From Verrucomicrobia bacterium 12-59-8 (lineage in GTDB: Bacteria; Verrucomicrobiota; Verrucomicrobiae; Verrucomicrobiales; Verrucomicrobiaceae), in contig NCCR01000009.1 of the NCBI GenBank assembly GCA_002279765.1, forward strand, positions 46,372-76,549: a stretch of 30,178 bases of DNA, written 5' to 3'. Shown piece after piece: positions 8,946 through 16,859 of this stretch. Position numbers and translations under genes: made by a program. Numbering within the stretch: the first letter of the stretch is position 1; each line of letters opens with the position of its first letter. The notes below the pieces were generated by a model. The model searched no databases, was not told the origin of the DNA, and was given only the letters and a program-made list of their open reading frames with translations.

Positions 8946-9476
8946 ATGAAAAAACTCTCCACCACACTCCTGCCTAGCTTCGCACTCACCTTGTGCGGAT
9001 TGCTTCTCCTCAGCTCGACCAGCCAGGCCGAAAACAAGAAGAGCCTGATCTCGGACACCGAGTCTAGGTTCATCCAAAATGCCGCCATCGGCAGTCACGC
9101 TGAAACGGAGTTCGCAGAACTAGGCGTCAAAAAAGCCGAGCAGGCGAACGTGAAGGCTTTTGCAGAAACGCTCATCACTGACCACAAAGCTCTGAGCAAG
9201 GATCTCAAGGAACTAGCCGCCGCACAAAGTGTGCTTCTCTCCCAGGAGATCACCCCTGAAGAAACCGCCACGCTCCATAAGCTTGAAAGAGCCACAGGCG
9301 CAGAGTTCGACAAAGAGTTCCTGGCTGCTTTTGCAGACAGTGGCCGGTCGCAAATCAGCAATTACGCAAAGGCGTCCAAAGACCAAAATGACACCGAGCT
9401 GAAGGTGATCGTGGACAAGACGATCCCGGTCCTCAAGGCGCATCAGGCCACGGCCATCGCACTCGCCGCGAAGTAA
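8946..9476 (+). CDS. DUF4142 secreted protein
   Basis: This 176-residue protein has a signal peptide (MKKLSTTLLPSFALTLCG, cleavage near SQA-EN) and a helical domain of the DUF4142 type, a ferritin-like four-helix fold: FIQNAAIGSHAETEFAELGVKK, a TLITDHKALSKDL helix and a C-terminal helix with VLKAHQATA. Such proteins are periplasmic and common in stress clusters, with unknown biochemistry. An in-frame ATG at 8895 would add 17 residues before the signal peptide. It has the 38-nt spacing from copy 5 seen at sister genes, but the shorter form is the better secretory start. Neither has a Shine-Dalgarno sequence. A strong terminator follows the stop. Confidence 0.88.
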   Translation: MKKLSTTLLPSFALTLCGLLLLSSTSQAENKKSLISDTESRFIQNAAIGSHAETEFAELGVKKAEQANVKAFAETLITDHKALSKDLKELAAAQSVLLSQEITPEETATLHKLERATGAEFDKEFLAAFADSGRSQISNYAKASKDQNDTELKVIVDKTIPVLKAHQATAIALAAK

Positions 9477-9494
9477 TCCTCCAGCCCTCCACAG

Positions 9495-9525
9495 CGGATG
9501 CCATTCCATATGGCATCCGTTTTTT
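9495..9525 (+). terminator. Rho-independent terminator after the DUF4142 gene
   Basis: A perfect 10-bp stem (CGGATGCCAT at 9495-9504 with ATGGCATCCG at 9510-9519), a 5-nt loop and six T residues directly after. It starts 18 nt after the stop. There is no matching A-run on the left, so it should act on + transcripts only. Confidence 0.92.
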
Positions 9526-9569
9526 GTGCCAGGAAACAGGGCCAAAAAATGGACGCGCATGTGCAAATT

Positions 9570-10072
9570 CTTAACAATTTGAATGCCGTCTTCTCAGCCG
9601 TGCCGTTGGCCATCACGATGATGATCCCGCTTCTGCGCAGTTTCGCAGATCACGATGCTGTTCTTTGGGATGCCAGGCTATACAGACAGGCCCCGATGGC
9701 AATTAGCCCGCCGCCTATGACGGCGCCTTCCAGCGCGCCAACGATCCAGCCCGCCAGTGGCTCAGCCACCATCAGTGGGCCCGCCCCCTCATTCTGGAAG
9801 AACGTGGAGCCAAACAGCCAGCCCCAGATCCCGCCCCACAAAGCTCCGAAAGCCCCCCAGCACTTCACGCGTCCCACGGTGTTGCGACAGCCCGCCATGG
9901 GCTTTCCCGGGGTGCGGTCACGCCCCACAAAGGCGAGCTGCTTCATGTCATAGACGCAACGCCGTATATCCCGGGCGCAGTCTTCGGCTTCAGCGTGGGG
10001 CTTGGAGTCCGCCACGACGGCATCTGCGGGGGGGGATGAGTTCATCAGTGATACAAGGGCGTTTTTGGTCAT
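9570..10072 (-). pseudogene. General-stress-type membrane protein, frameshifted
   Basis: The frame from 10072 down to 9650 encodes 140 residues. An N-terminal alpha/beta part (HAEAEDCARDIRR, DMKQLAFVGRD) is followed by a Gly-rich double membrane hairpin (GALWGGIWGWLFGS and WIVGALEGAVIGGG). From memory of the family (often annotated general stress protein or permease), the sequence should go on as LGIPKDSV, YETALKAD and a strand ending HGTAE. These are present but in other frames. GIPKNSIVICETAQKRD follows after the loss of one base near 9674, and GIIIVMANGTAE after a second shift near 9624. The gene thus looks broken twice and the given frame ends early with SQRTAS. Palindrome copy 6 sits upstream in the right place for its promoter. 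Confidence 0.72.
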
Positions 10073-10115
10073 CAGACCAGACCACTACATACGGCACATG
10101 CGTGCCGCTTGCGAT

Positions 10116-10129
10116 GGGGTGTTCGCCCC
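10116..10129. promoter_or_regulatory. Palindromic element, copy 6 (between divergent genes)
   Basis: GGGGTGTTCGCCCC between the - strand stress gene and the + strand efflux operon. Read on -, it ends 44 nt before the ATG at 10072, and TATGTA begins 25 nt after it (forward bases 10091-10086), matching the other copies. Read on +, it is 77 nt from the ATG at 10206 and no TAT box stands at the usual distance. It therefore probably serves the - strand gene first, and may also affect the efflux operon. Confidence 0.7.
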
Positions 10130-10205
10130 ATAGGCAAAGACGCCTTATGGACCGATGGTGACAACCGATTAGCAGCGCAGAGCGACTGACTGAATCGGCC
10201 TCCCT

Positions 10206-11672
10206 ATGAAGCCGCCAGCTCCAGCGCCACCTGAACACCAGGGGTCAATACCCAGCGCGCCGTCCTCCCGCCGAAAAAAATTCATGATCTTCCAGGGCGG
10301 TATCCTGCTCCTTGCCTCCTGCGCTGGCAAAGGCCCGCACGAGCTGGCAGCGGATGCCGTGCCTGTACCCGGAAAGTGGCAGCAAGGTTCTTCCACGATC
10401 AGGCCGCTCGATCCCGCAGCGCTGGTCACATGGTGGCGGCGCTTTCATGATCCGGTGCTGGATGGTCTGATCTCCGATGCTCTGCACTCCAGTCCCACGG
10501 TGCGCTCAGCGCTGGAAAAAATCACCGAGTACCGCGCACGGCGCGGAGTGGAAGTGGCGAACCTCCTGCCTTCGCTCTACACCAATCAATCAGGGCGTGG
10601 CACGCGCACGAGGAGCAGCATCACCGGCACCACCCTCACCACGGAATCCTACAAAGCCTCGTTCGATATGAGCTGGCAGGTGGATCTGTTTGGGAAGCAG
10701 TATCAGACGCTCAAAGCAGCCACGGCAGACCTCAATCAGATCGCCGAAAACTATTACGGTGCCCAGGTCTCCCTCGTCTCCGATGTGGCGAGCGCTTACG
10801 TATCTCTGCGCTCGGCGGAGTGGCAACTGGCTGTCGTGCGGCGCAGTCTCGGCACACGGGGTGATACAGTGCGGCTCACACAATGGCGCGAGCAGGCAGG
10901 CACAGGCGACGCGCTGGACACCCAGCGCTCCATCAGCACGCTGGAGCAGGCACGTGCTTCGATCCCTGCTTTGCAACTGAGTGTTGTGCAGAGCCAGAAC
11001 CAGCTCGCCTTGCTCTCGGGGCGCACGCCCGGCGCGCTTGATTCACGACTGGCCGCCCCACACCGCGTGCCGGAAATGATGAGGGACATGGCCACAGGTG
11101 TTCCTGCTGAAGCTCTGCGTCAGCGGCCCGACGTTCGCGCCGCCGAGCGCGCACTGGAGGCGGCGTTTGCTCGCACACAGTCGGCGCGGCGCGCACGGCT
11201 GCCTTCGCTCAACTTGAGCGGTTCCATTGGCATTGATGCTTTGAAGCAAGCTCACATCTTCTCGCCCGAATCAGCCATCGCCAGCCTGCTCGCCGGCCTT
11301 GCCACGCCGGTGATTGATGCAGGGCGCATTCGTCAAAACATCCGTGCCGTGAGCTCACGCGAGCGGCAGGCACTCATTGCTTATGAGGCCACCGTGCTCA
11401 ACGCGCTCGCGGAAGTGGAGAACGCGCTCGCAGCCGTGCGGCGCTACGCCGAACAGCACCGCACCGTCGAAACAGCTTCTGCGGCAGCACGTGAAGCCGT
11501 CAAGCTGTCCGCCTGGCAGTACGAAGCGGGACAGGTCGATCTCCTCGTCTCGCTTGATGCTCAGCGCACACTTCTGACTTTGGAGCAGCAGGAAGTCACC
11601 ACCACTGCGCAAAGCGCGAACGCCTGCATTCAGCTCTACAAAGCTCTTGGCGGCGGTTGGTCCTCCCATTAA
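10206..11672 (+). CDS. TolC/NodT-type outer-membrane efflux lipoprotein
   Basis: This 488-residue outer-membrane channel belongs to an export system. After a basic stretch (RRKK) comes a short hydrophobic segment and lipobox LLLASC (Cys39). Two outer-membrane-efflux repeats follow: the first starts near WWRRFHDPVLDGLI and has SFDMSWQVDLFGKQ, the second has ALRQRPDVRAAERALEAAFA, LATPVIDAGRIRQNI and an ending YEAGQVDLLVSLDAQRTLLTLEQ. These are standard NodT-type signatures. It forms the first gene of a run with the adaptor (1 nt gap) and the MacB-like ABC parts. A shorter start at 10284 would remove the basic residues in front of the signal segment, so the longer one is kept. Confidence 0.92.
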   Translation: MKPPAPAPPEHQGSIPSAPSSRRKKFMIFQGGILLLASCAGKGPHELAADAVPVPGKWQQGSSTIRPLDPAALVTWWRRFHDPVLDGLISDALHSSPTVRSALEKITEYRARRGVEVANLLPSLYTNQSGRGTRTRSSITGTTLTTESYKASFDMSWQVDLFGKQYQTLKAATADLNQIAENYYGAQVSLVSDVASAYVSLRSAEWQLAVVRRSLGTRGDTVRLTQWREQAGTGDALDTQRSISTLEQARASIPALQLSVVQSQNQLALLSGRTPGALDSRLAAPHRVPEMMRDMATGVPAEALRQRPDVRAAERALEAAFARTQSARRARLPSLNLSGSIGIDALKQAHIFSPESAIASLLAGLATPVIDAGRIRQNIRAVSSRERQALIAYEATVLNALAEVENALAAVRRYAEQHRTVETASAAAREAVKLSAWQYEAGQVDLLVSLDAQRTLLTLEQQEVTTTAQSANACIQLYKALGGGWSSH

Positions 11673-11673
11673 A

Positions 11674-12975
11674 ATGAAAAACTCCAAGCCACTGGCTCCC
11701 GCCGATCTCGCCAAAGCCATCCAGGCAGGCGGATCCAAAAAACATCTCAAACGCAACCTCATCCTCGGATTCGCGGTCATCGCACTCATCGGCGGCGGAT
11801 GGTTTTGGCGAAGCCGAATTCAGGCGGCAAAACGTCAGGTGCCAGCCTACGTGACGGAGCCGCTCAAAATCGGGGACATCAGCCTGGTCATCACTGCCAC
11901 AGGCAATCTTGAACCCACCAACGAAGTCACCGTCGGCAGCGAACTCTCCGGCATCACACTCGAAGTCTTTGCCGACATCAATGATCGCGTGAGCAAGGGC
12001 CAGCCGCTCGTCCGGCTCGACACCAGCAAGCTCACCCAGCAGACCGAGAGCAATCGCGCGACGGTCAAAGCCGCCATGGCAAGAGTCGCACTCGCCGATG
12101 CCACCGTAAAGGAAAGCGCTGCGCTCCTCGCCCGGCAGCAGGAGCTTCAGCGCATCAGCGGCGGGCAGGTGCCGTCCAAAGCCGTGATCGACAGCGCTAT
12201 CGCCACCGCCGAGCGGGCGAAGGCCGACTTGCTGAACACTCAGGCCGGAGTCGGCACGGCCGAGGCGCAGGTGCGCATCAATGAAAACGATCTCGAAAAA
12301 GCCATCATCAAATCGCCCATCGACGGCATCGTGCTCAGTCGCAGCATCGAACCCGGACAAACCGTGGCAGCCAGTTTCACCGCGCCCCAGTTGTTTGTGA
12401 TCGCCGAAAAACTGGAGCGCATGATTTTAAAAGTGACCATTGCCGAAGCAGACATCGGTCGTGTCCAAAAGGGCCAGAAGGCCACTTTCACAGTGGATGC
12501 CTGGCCAGACCGCTCTTACACAGCCATCGTCACAGTTGTCTCATATGGTTCTGCGGTGACGCAGAATGTGGTGACCTACGAGGCCGATCTCGAAGTCAGC
12601 AACGATGACCTCAGCCTGCGCCCCGGCATGACGGCCACCGCCGACATCCGCGTGGCGGAAAGCAAAGCGGTGTTTCTCGTGCCCACCAGCGCCTTGCGCT
12701 TCGATCCCAGCTCAGTGGTCAAGATCGGCGCTGCAAAGAAATCCTTCGTGCAAAGCCTCATCCCTATGCCCACTCGCAATCGAAGCCGTCCTGAGGCCTC
12801 CGACGTAAAAGGAAAGATCAAACCCACCGCACACATTTACGTGCTGGTCGCCGGAGCAGCCGAACCCATGACCGTCAAGACCGGCATCAGCGACGGCCGC
12901 CACACCGAAATCTCCGGTGAAGGTCTCACCGAAGAACTTCAGGTCATCACACGCACCAACACGACCTCCCCGTGA
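11674..12975 (+). CDS. MacA-like periplasmic adaptor (membrane fusion protein)
   Basis: This 433-residue protein links the inner-membrane transporter to the TolC-type channel. One N-terminal membrane helix (about residues 29-45; LILGFAVIALIGGGWFW) anchors it. A lipoyl-like half motif follows (GNLEPTNEVTVGSELSGI), then an Ala-rich helical hairpin (about 120-205), the second lipoyl half (IKSPIDGIVLSRSIEPGQTVAASF) and beta-barrel domains (DIGRVQKGQKATFTVDAWP, LRPGMTATADI). The ATG at 11674 follows the previous stop by 1 nt. The stop overlaps the next gene's GTG start (GTGA), so the genes are translationally coupled. The substrate is unknown; MacAB-type pumps export macrolides, peptides or lipids. 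Confidence 0.92.
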   Translation: MKNSKPLAPADLAKAIQAGGSKKHLKRNLILGFAVIALIGGGWFWRSRIQAAKRQVPAYVTEPLKIGDISLVITATGNLEPTNEVTVGSELSGITLEVFADINDRVSKGQPLVRLDTSKLTQQTESNRATVKAAMARVALADATVKESAALLARQQELQRISGGQVPSKAVIDSAIATAERAKADLLNTQAGVGTAEAQVRINENDLEKAIIKSPIDGIVLSRSIEPGQTVAASFTAPQLFVIAEKLERMILKVTIAEADIGRVQKGQKATFTVDAWPDRSYTAIVTVVSYGSAVTQNVVTYEADLEVSNDDLSLRPGMTATADIRVAESKAVFLVPTSALRFDPSSVVKIGAAKKSFVQSLIPMPTRNRSRPEASDVKGKIKPTAHIYVLVAGAAEPMTVKTGISDGRHTEISGEGLTEELQVITRTNTTSP

Positions 12976-13667
12976 ACAAGCCGCCACTCATCGAACTGCG
13001 CGGCCTGACGAAGACCTATGGGGTAGGGGATGCCATGTTCCAGGCACTCAAAGGCATCGATCTGACGATTCAGCGGGGTGAGTTCGTGGCGATCATGGGT
13101 CCCAGCGGTTCGGGGAAATCGACACTCATGAACTTGCTTGGCTGTCTGGACACTCCAACGACGGGCAGCTACCGCTACGAAGGCATCGAGGTAGAGACCC
13201 TGAACTCAAACCAGAGGTCACTACTGAGGCGCTATGCGCTGGGCTTCGTCTTCCAGGGTTTCAATCTGTTGCCACGTACGAGTGCGCTGGAGAATGTGGA
13301 ACTTCCTCTGCTCTACCGTGGCATGCCCAGGAAGGAGCGTCAGGAGAAGTCCATCGCAGCTCTCAACTCCGTTGGCCTGCCGAACAAACTCAACAACACG
13401 CCGGGCGAGTTGTCTGGAGGCCAGCAGCAGCGTGTGGCTATCGCACGCGCCATCGTCACAGAACCGAGCACGCTGTTTGCGGATGAACCAACGGGCAATC
13501 TCGATTCCGTAACCACGAAGGATGTCGTCGAGATCTTGACGCGGCTGAACGTGGATCGTGGCATCACCATTCTGCTTGTCACGCATGAGGAGGACGTCGC
13601 CGCATGCGCTAGACGCACCATCGTGATCAAAGACGGCCTCGTGGCCTCGGACACCCAACGAACATGA
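12972..13667 (+). CDS. MacB-type ABC transporter ATPase
   Basis: This 231-residue cytoplasmic ATPase is of the MacB/LolD type. It has Walker A GPSGSGKST (43-51), a Q-loop in FVFQGFNLLP, the signature LSGGQ (147-151), Walker B with DEPTGNLD (171-178) and the H-loop in VTHEED. It starts with GTG, overlapping the adaptor stop by 4 nt, and its own stop overlaps the permease ATG (ATGA). In classic MacB the ATPase and permease are one chain; here they are separate. It powers the mechanotransmission pump formed with the permease, adaptor and outer-membrane channel. Confidence 0.94.
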   Translation: MNKPPLIELRGLTKTYGVGDAMFQALKGIDLTIQRGEFVAIMGPSGSGKSTLMNLLGCLDTPTTGSYRYEGIEVETLNSNQRSLLRRYALGFVFQGFNLLPRTSALENVELPLLYRGMPRKERQEKSIAALNSVGLPNKLNNTPGELSGGQQQRVAIARAIVTEPSTLFADEPTGNLDSVTTKDVVEILTRLNVDRGITILLVTHEEDVAACARRTIVIKDGLVASDTQRT

Positions 13668-14878
13668 TCTGGAATGCCTTCTCCATCGCGGTGCGCGAGA
13701 TCAGCCGCAACCTGACGCGTGCCTTTTTGACGGTGCTTGGCATCTTCATTGGCGTGGCTTCCATCATCACGATGGTCACGCTGGGCGGCGGTGCCACACT
13801 CGCGGTGAAGGAGCAGATTTCCAGCCTTGGCAGCAATCTGCTCACCTTGCGTCCGGGGGCGGGCTTCGGTTCGCGCGGCTCGTCCGCAGGCGTGCCTCAC
13901 TTCACGGAAATGGATTCCGTCATTCTCGGAGAGCAGATCGCGAGCATCGCAGCCATCGCGCCAGTGCGCACGGCATCACTCAGCACCATTTATCTAAACA
14001 ATGCCCGCGCCAGCACCATCACAGGCACCACGCCAGTCTATTTCCAGATCAACAAGTGGACCATTGCTGAAGGCCGCTTCTTCACCGACGCAGATCTGCG
14101 CTCAGGCGGTGCCGTGTGCGTGATCGGCAACACGGTCCGCGTGGAGTTGTTTGGCACCGACAACCCCATCGGAGCCAGCATCCGCATCGGCCGCGCTTCG
14201 ATCGAGGTCATCGGCCTGCTTGCCACCAAAGGCCAGGCGGGCATGGGAGACCAGGACGACACCATCATCATGCCGCTCTCCACCTTGCAGCGCCGCTTGA
14301 TTGGCAGGACTTCCTCAAACGACATCAATCAGATCTCTATCTCCGCCGTGGAAGGCACGGACAGCATCGCGCTCATCGCCGAGATCACGCAGATCATGCG
14401 CCAGCGGCGCAACCTGCAAAGCAATCAGGACAACGATTTCAACATCTTCGACACGCGTCAGATCGCCGAAACCCTCGGTTCCACGACTCAGCTCATGACC
14501 ATGCTGCTCGCGGCGGTGGCAGGCGTCTCATTGCTGGTCGGTGGCATTGGCATCATGAACATCATGCTCGTTTCAGTGACGGAGCGAACGCGTGAAATCG
14601 GCATCCGCCTCGCCATTGGAGCCACTGCGAGCGAGGTGCTGCTGCAGTTCCTTGTCGAAGCGGTCACGCTCTCCTGCATCGGCGGGATCGTCGGCATCAT
14701 TCTCGCCTTCGGCCTCTGCTACGGCCTCGCCCAGGTCATCAAAGTGCCCTTCAACTTCAACACGCAGATCAACGTCGTCGCGTTCGCCTTTTCAGCCATT
14801 GTCGGAGTGCTGTTTGGCTACATGCCTGCACGGCGCGCGGCAAAGCTGAATCCAATCGACGCGCTGCGGCATGAATAA
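13664..14878 (+). CDS. MacB-type ABC transporter permease
   Basis: This 404-residue inner-membrane protein has the MacB layout. One helix lies near residues 20-45 (FLTVLGIFIGVASIITMVTLG), a large periplasmic domain spans about 50-270, and three helices occupy the C-terminal FtsX domain (from LLAAVAGVSLLVGGIGIMNI, then the VTERTREIGIRLAIGA coupling segment). The end ARRAAKLNPIDALRHE is typical of the family. It is the last gene of the TolC-MacA-MacB run; palindrome copy 7 lies 17 nt after its stop. Confidence 0.94.
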   Translation: MIWNAFSIAVREISRNLTRAFLTVLGIFIGVASIITMVTLGGGATLAVKEQISSLGSNLLTLRPGAGFGSRGSSAGVPHFTEMDSVILGEQIASIAAIAPVRTASLSTIYLNNARASTITGTTPVYFQINKWTIAEGRFFTDADLRSGGAVCVIGNTVRVELFGTDNPIGASIRIGRASIEVIGLLATKGQAGMGDQDDTIIMPLSTLQRRLIGRTSSNDINQISISAVEGTDSIALIAEITQIMRQRRNLQSNQDNDFNIFDTRQIAETLGSTTQLMTMLLAAVAGVSLLVGGIGIMNIMLVSVTERTREIGIRLAIGATASEVLLQFLVEAVTLSCIGGIVGIILAFGLCYGLAQVIKVPFNFNTQINVVAFAFSAIVGVLFGYMPARRAAKLNPIDALRHE

Positions 14879-14895
14879 CGGCAGAAAAGGCAAAG

Positions 14896-14909
14896 TAGGT
14901 TTTCACCCC
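14896..14909 (+). promoter_or_regulatory. Palindromic element, copy 7
   Basis: TAGGTTTTCACCCC followed by ATGGC. The right arm and tail are perfect and the left arm has drifted as in copy 3. It ends 42 nt before the ATG at 14951. CATATAGAG follows, with TATA at 14937-14940, 28 nt after the element. Confidence 0.68.
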
Positions 14910-14950
14910 ATGGCGGGGAGCCGTCATTCGGACGCATATAGAGGCTTACC

Positions 14951-15661
14951 ATGATGACGCACAGCAAAACTCACATACTCGCCCGGCTTGAACTCGGACT
15001 CCGCACGGATGCCGCACGTTTGACCAAATTGGAGCAGGAATTAATTCTCGTTCTGCAGCGTGGGCGTGGACTGGGCGCCGAATATGGCTCACCAGGAGAC
15101 TGGAACAACGCTTGGGGCCATCATTGGGATTTGGTGGAGACTATTTTGCGCCGCATACATACCCTTGTGGCTGAGGTGCTTGATGACATTGACAGCCATG
15201 AGACTGACAGGCACACCAAAGCGCTGCAGACTTGGACGACGCTGCAAATCGAAGACACCCGGTTGGAGCAGACTCTGGAGGGGCTGCATGGGCAGGCGGT
15301 CGGACTGAATGCCACGGCCCAGGCAGAATGGGATGTCATTGCCGGGAAACTTACGTCACATCTGAATCTCATCCATAACTGCGCTGACTCGCTACGCATC
15401 AAACTCGAACTGCTAAAAAATCACTCCAGCGCGGAGGTCAATGAGCAGGTGCAAAAACTGTTGAACCGTCTCGCCCGCTCTCCGCAGCCTAATCGAGGCA
15501 GCTCCACCGACAGCGAGGAGGCGTACCAACATGCGGCCGTCGAGCTCCAGCAGGAGAACAACAAATTCTTGGGATTCATGGATGTCGTCAAAGGCCTGTT
15601 CCTCTGGGTCGAGTCACCCCAGGAACGTACCGACAAAAACCTCCTGCAGGAGTCCTTTTAA
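14951..15661 (+). CDS. Helical protein of unknown function
   Basis: I do not recognise this 236-residue protein. It has no signal peptide or clear membrane helix. It appears almost wholly alpha-helical with heptad-like stretches (DAARLTKLEQELILVLQRG, HTLVAEVLDDID, LRIKLELLKN), a His/Trp-rich spot (WNNAWGHHWDLVE) and a hydrophobic patch near the end (FMDVVKGLFLWV). Two Met codons stand together at 14951 and 14954, with AGAGG in front. Palindrome copy 7 lies 42 nt upstream, so it belongs to the putative stress regulon. The gene is followed by the eRF1-like gene after 42 nt. Confidence 0.72.
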   Translation: MMTHSKTHILARLELGLRTDAARLTKLEQELILVLQRGRGLGAEYGSPGDWNNAWGHHWDLVETILRRIHTLVAEVLDDIDSHETDRHTKALQTWTTLQIEDTRLEQTLEGLHGQAVGLNATAQAEWDVIAGKLTSHLNLIHNCADSLRIKLELLKNHSSAEVNEQVQKLLNRLARSPQPNRGSSTDSEEAYQHAAVELQQENNKFLGFMDVVKGLFLWVESPQERTDKNLLQESF

Positions 15662-15703
15662 CACGACTGTACCCCAGCCAAAACTCACTGAATTATACTC
15701 TTT

Positions 15704-16132
15704 ATGAAAACAAACATCGGCTTATGGATCGATCATCGAAAGGCGGTCATCGTCCTCGAATCCAGCGCAGGAGAAGAGATCAATGTAATTCTGTCAGACG
15801 CGGACCGCCAGCCGGGACGCATTCATGGCGAACGTTCCACCGCCTCGTTTGAAGCTCTGAAAGTCCAGGCCGATGACGTCACACAGCGTAAATTCACGGC
15901 CTCGCTGCATCTGTACTACGAAGAGGTGGTGGCGTGCGTGCGACATGCTGAGGGGTTGCTGGTTTTCGGCCCTGACGAGGCCAAGGGCCAGCTGGTCAAG
16001 GAACTCGAACAAGCCATGCCCAAAGGCTTCGTTGTGGCCGTCGAAACCGCAGAAAAAATGACCGATCGTCAGATCGCCGCCCATGTCCGCGATCATTTCA
16101 AGGAAGCGAATCCGGTCATTACTTTGCAGTAG
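15704..16132 (+). CDS. eRF1-like (BaeRF-type) small protein
   Basis: This 142-residue soluble protein starts with IGLWIDHRKAVIV, a hallmark of a family of short bacterial proteins. It continues with a helix-strand pattern (LHLYYEEVVACVRHAEGLLVFGPDEAKGQL) and VVAVETAEKMTDRQIAAHVRDHF. The strand followed by GPDEAKGQL resembles the third domain of archaeal release factor eRF1 and bacterial relatives (BaeRF) thought to act at stalled ribosomes or in stress. That link rests on recalled pattern similarity only. It lies 42 nt after the helical protein gene and is probably co-transcribed with it. Confidence 0.68.
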   Translation: MKTNIGLWIDHRKAVIVLESSAGEEINVILSDADRQPGRIHGERSTASFEALKVQADDVTQRKFTASLHLYYEEVVACVRHAEGLLVFGPDEAKGQLVKELEQAMPKGFVVAVETAEKMTDRQIAAHVRDHFKEANPVITLQ

Positions 16133-16147
16133 TCTTACCCGCTGCGC

Positions 16148-16345
16148 ATGAAGACACTTTCTCAGCCTGAGATCGCCATTGTGCGAACTGCGGAAGATTG
16201 GTCTTCTGCGGCCGTGCTGGCGATGAACATCTGCCTGCTGGCGCACCCGGATCTGGATGTGCAGCGCTGGTTTGAGGAGCAGGTGGCCTTGCATTTGGGG
16301 TGTTCACCCCATGGCGGACGCGTGGATTCCTCGCCTATCGCTTGA
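16148..16345 (+). CDS. Doubtful small ORF before dps
   Basis: A 65-codon frame follows the eRF1-like gene by 15 nt. Its first 50 residues have a plausible composition (AMNICLLAHPDLDVQRWFEEQ). The last 15 are simply palindrome copy 8 and the dps promoter read as protein, and it stops 3 nt before dps. No ribosome binding site and no known domain. It may be the remnant of a longer gene cut by the promoter, or not a gene at all. Confidence 0.25.
   Translation: MKTLSQPEIAIVRTAEDWSSAAVLAMNICLLAHPDLDVQRWFEEQVALHLGCSPHGGRVDSSPIA
16297..16310 (+). promoter_or_regulatory. Palindromic element, copy 8 (dps)
   Basis: GGGGTGTTCACCCC with TTT before and ATGGC after, an exact match to the consensus. It ends 39 nt before the dps ATG. 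CCTATC follows with TATC at 16336-16339, 26 nt after the element. A start point about 10 nt further would fall within a few bases of the ATG. Confidence 0.76.
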
Positions 16346-16348
16346 GTC

Positions 16349-16843
16349 ATGAAACACAAGCTCACGCACACGCGCAACAGTCTGCCGGAAAAGACGAGAC
16401 TCGAAATTACTGCTTTGTTGCAGGAACGGCTGACGGAATCCATCGACCTCATGATGCAGGCCAAGCAGGCGCACTGGAATGTGAAGGGCCACAACTTTAT
16501 CGCGCTGCACGAGCTCTTCGACAAAGTGTACACCGACACGGGAACGTACGTCGATCTCATCGCCGAGCGCATTGTCCAGCTTGGCGGCATCGCCCAAGGC
16601 ACCATTCGTGTGGCCGCCAAAAAATCCAGTCTGCCGGAATACCCGCTGGACATCACCAGCGGCAAAAAGCATGTCGCAGAACTTGCGCATGCCATCGCCT
16701 TCTACGGCGAGCTCATACGCAAGGCCATCGCGACCTCCACGCAGCTCAAGGACGCAGACACCGCAGACATTTTCACCGAAGTCTCACGCGGGTCGGACAT
16801 GAATCTCTGGTTCGTCGAAGCTCACGAACAGTCGGAACACTAA
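16349..16843 (+). CDS. dps: Dps-type DNA-binding ferritin
   Basis: This 164-residue protein forms 12-subunit shells that oxidise Fe2+ with H2O2 and protect DNA. The ferroxidase residues are all present with family spacing: His42 (QAHWNVKG), His54 and Asp58 (ALHELFDKV), Asp69 and Glu73 (VDLIAERI). A basic N-terminus (MKHKLTHTRN) could contact DNA. The last helix carries the conserved FTEVSRGSDMNLWFVEAH. Palindrome copy 8 lies just upstream and there is no Shine-Dalgarno sequence, so a leaderless transcript is likely. The alcohol dehydrogenase gene follows after 16 nt on the same strand. Confidence 0.96.
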   Translation: MKHKLTHTRNSLPEKTRLEITALLQERLTESIDLMMQAKQAHWNVKGHNFIALHELFDKVYTDTGTYVDLIAERIVQLGGIAQGTIRVAAKKSSLPEYPLDITSGKKHVAELAHAIAFYGELIRKAIATSTQLKDADTADIFTEVSRGSDMNLWFVEAHEQSEH

Positions 16844-16859
16844 AACAATACCCCTCCAC

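Noticed and set aside
15666..15675. Possible tenth palindrome copy (CTGTACCCC) before the eRF1-like gene
   Set aside because: Only the right half fits, it ends 29 nt before the ATG rather than 38-44, and a TATACT box there would place the start of transcription inside the gene.
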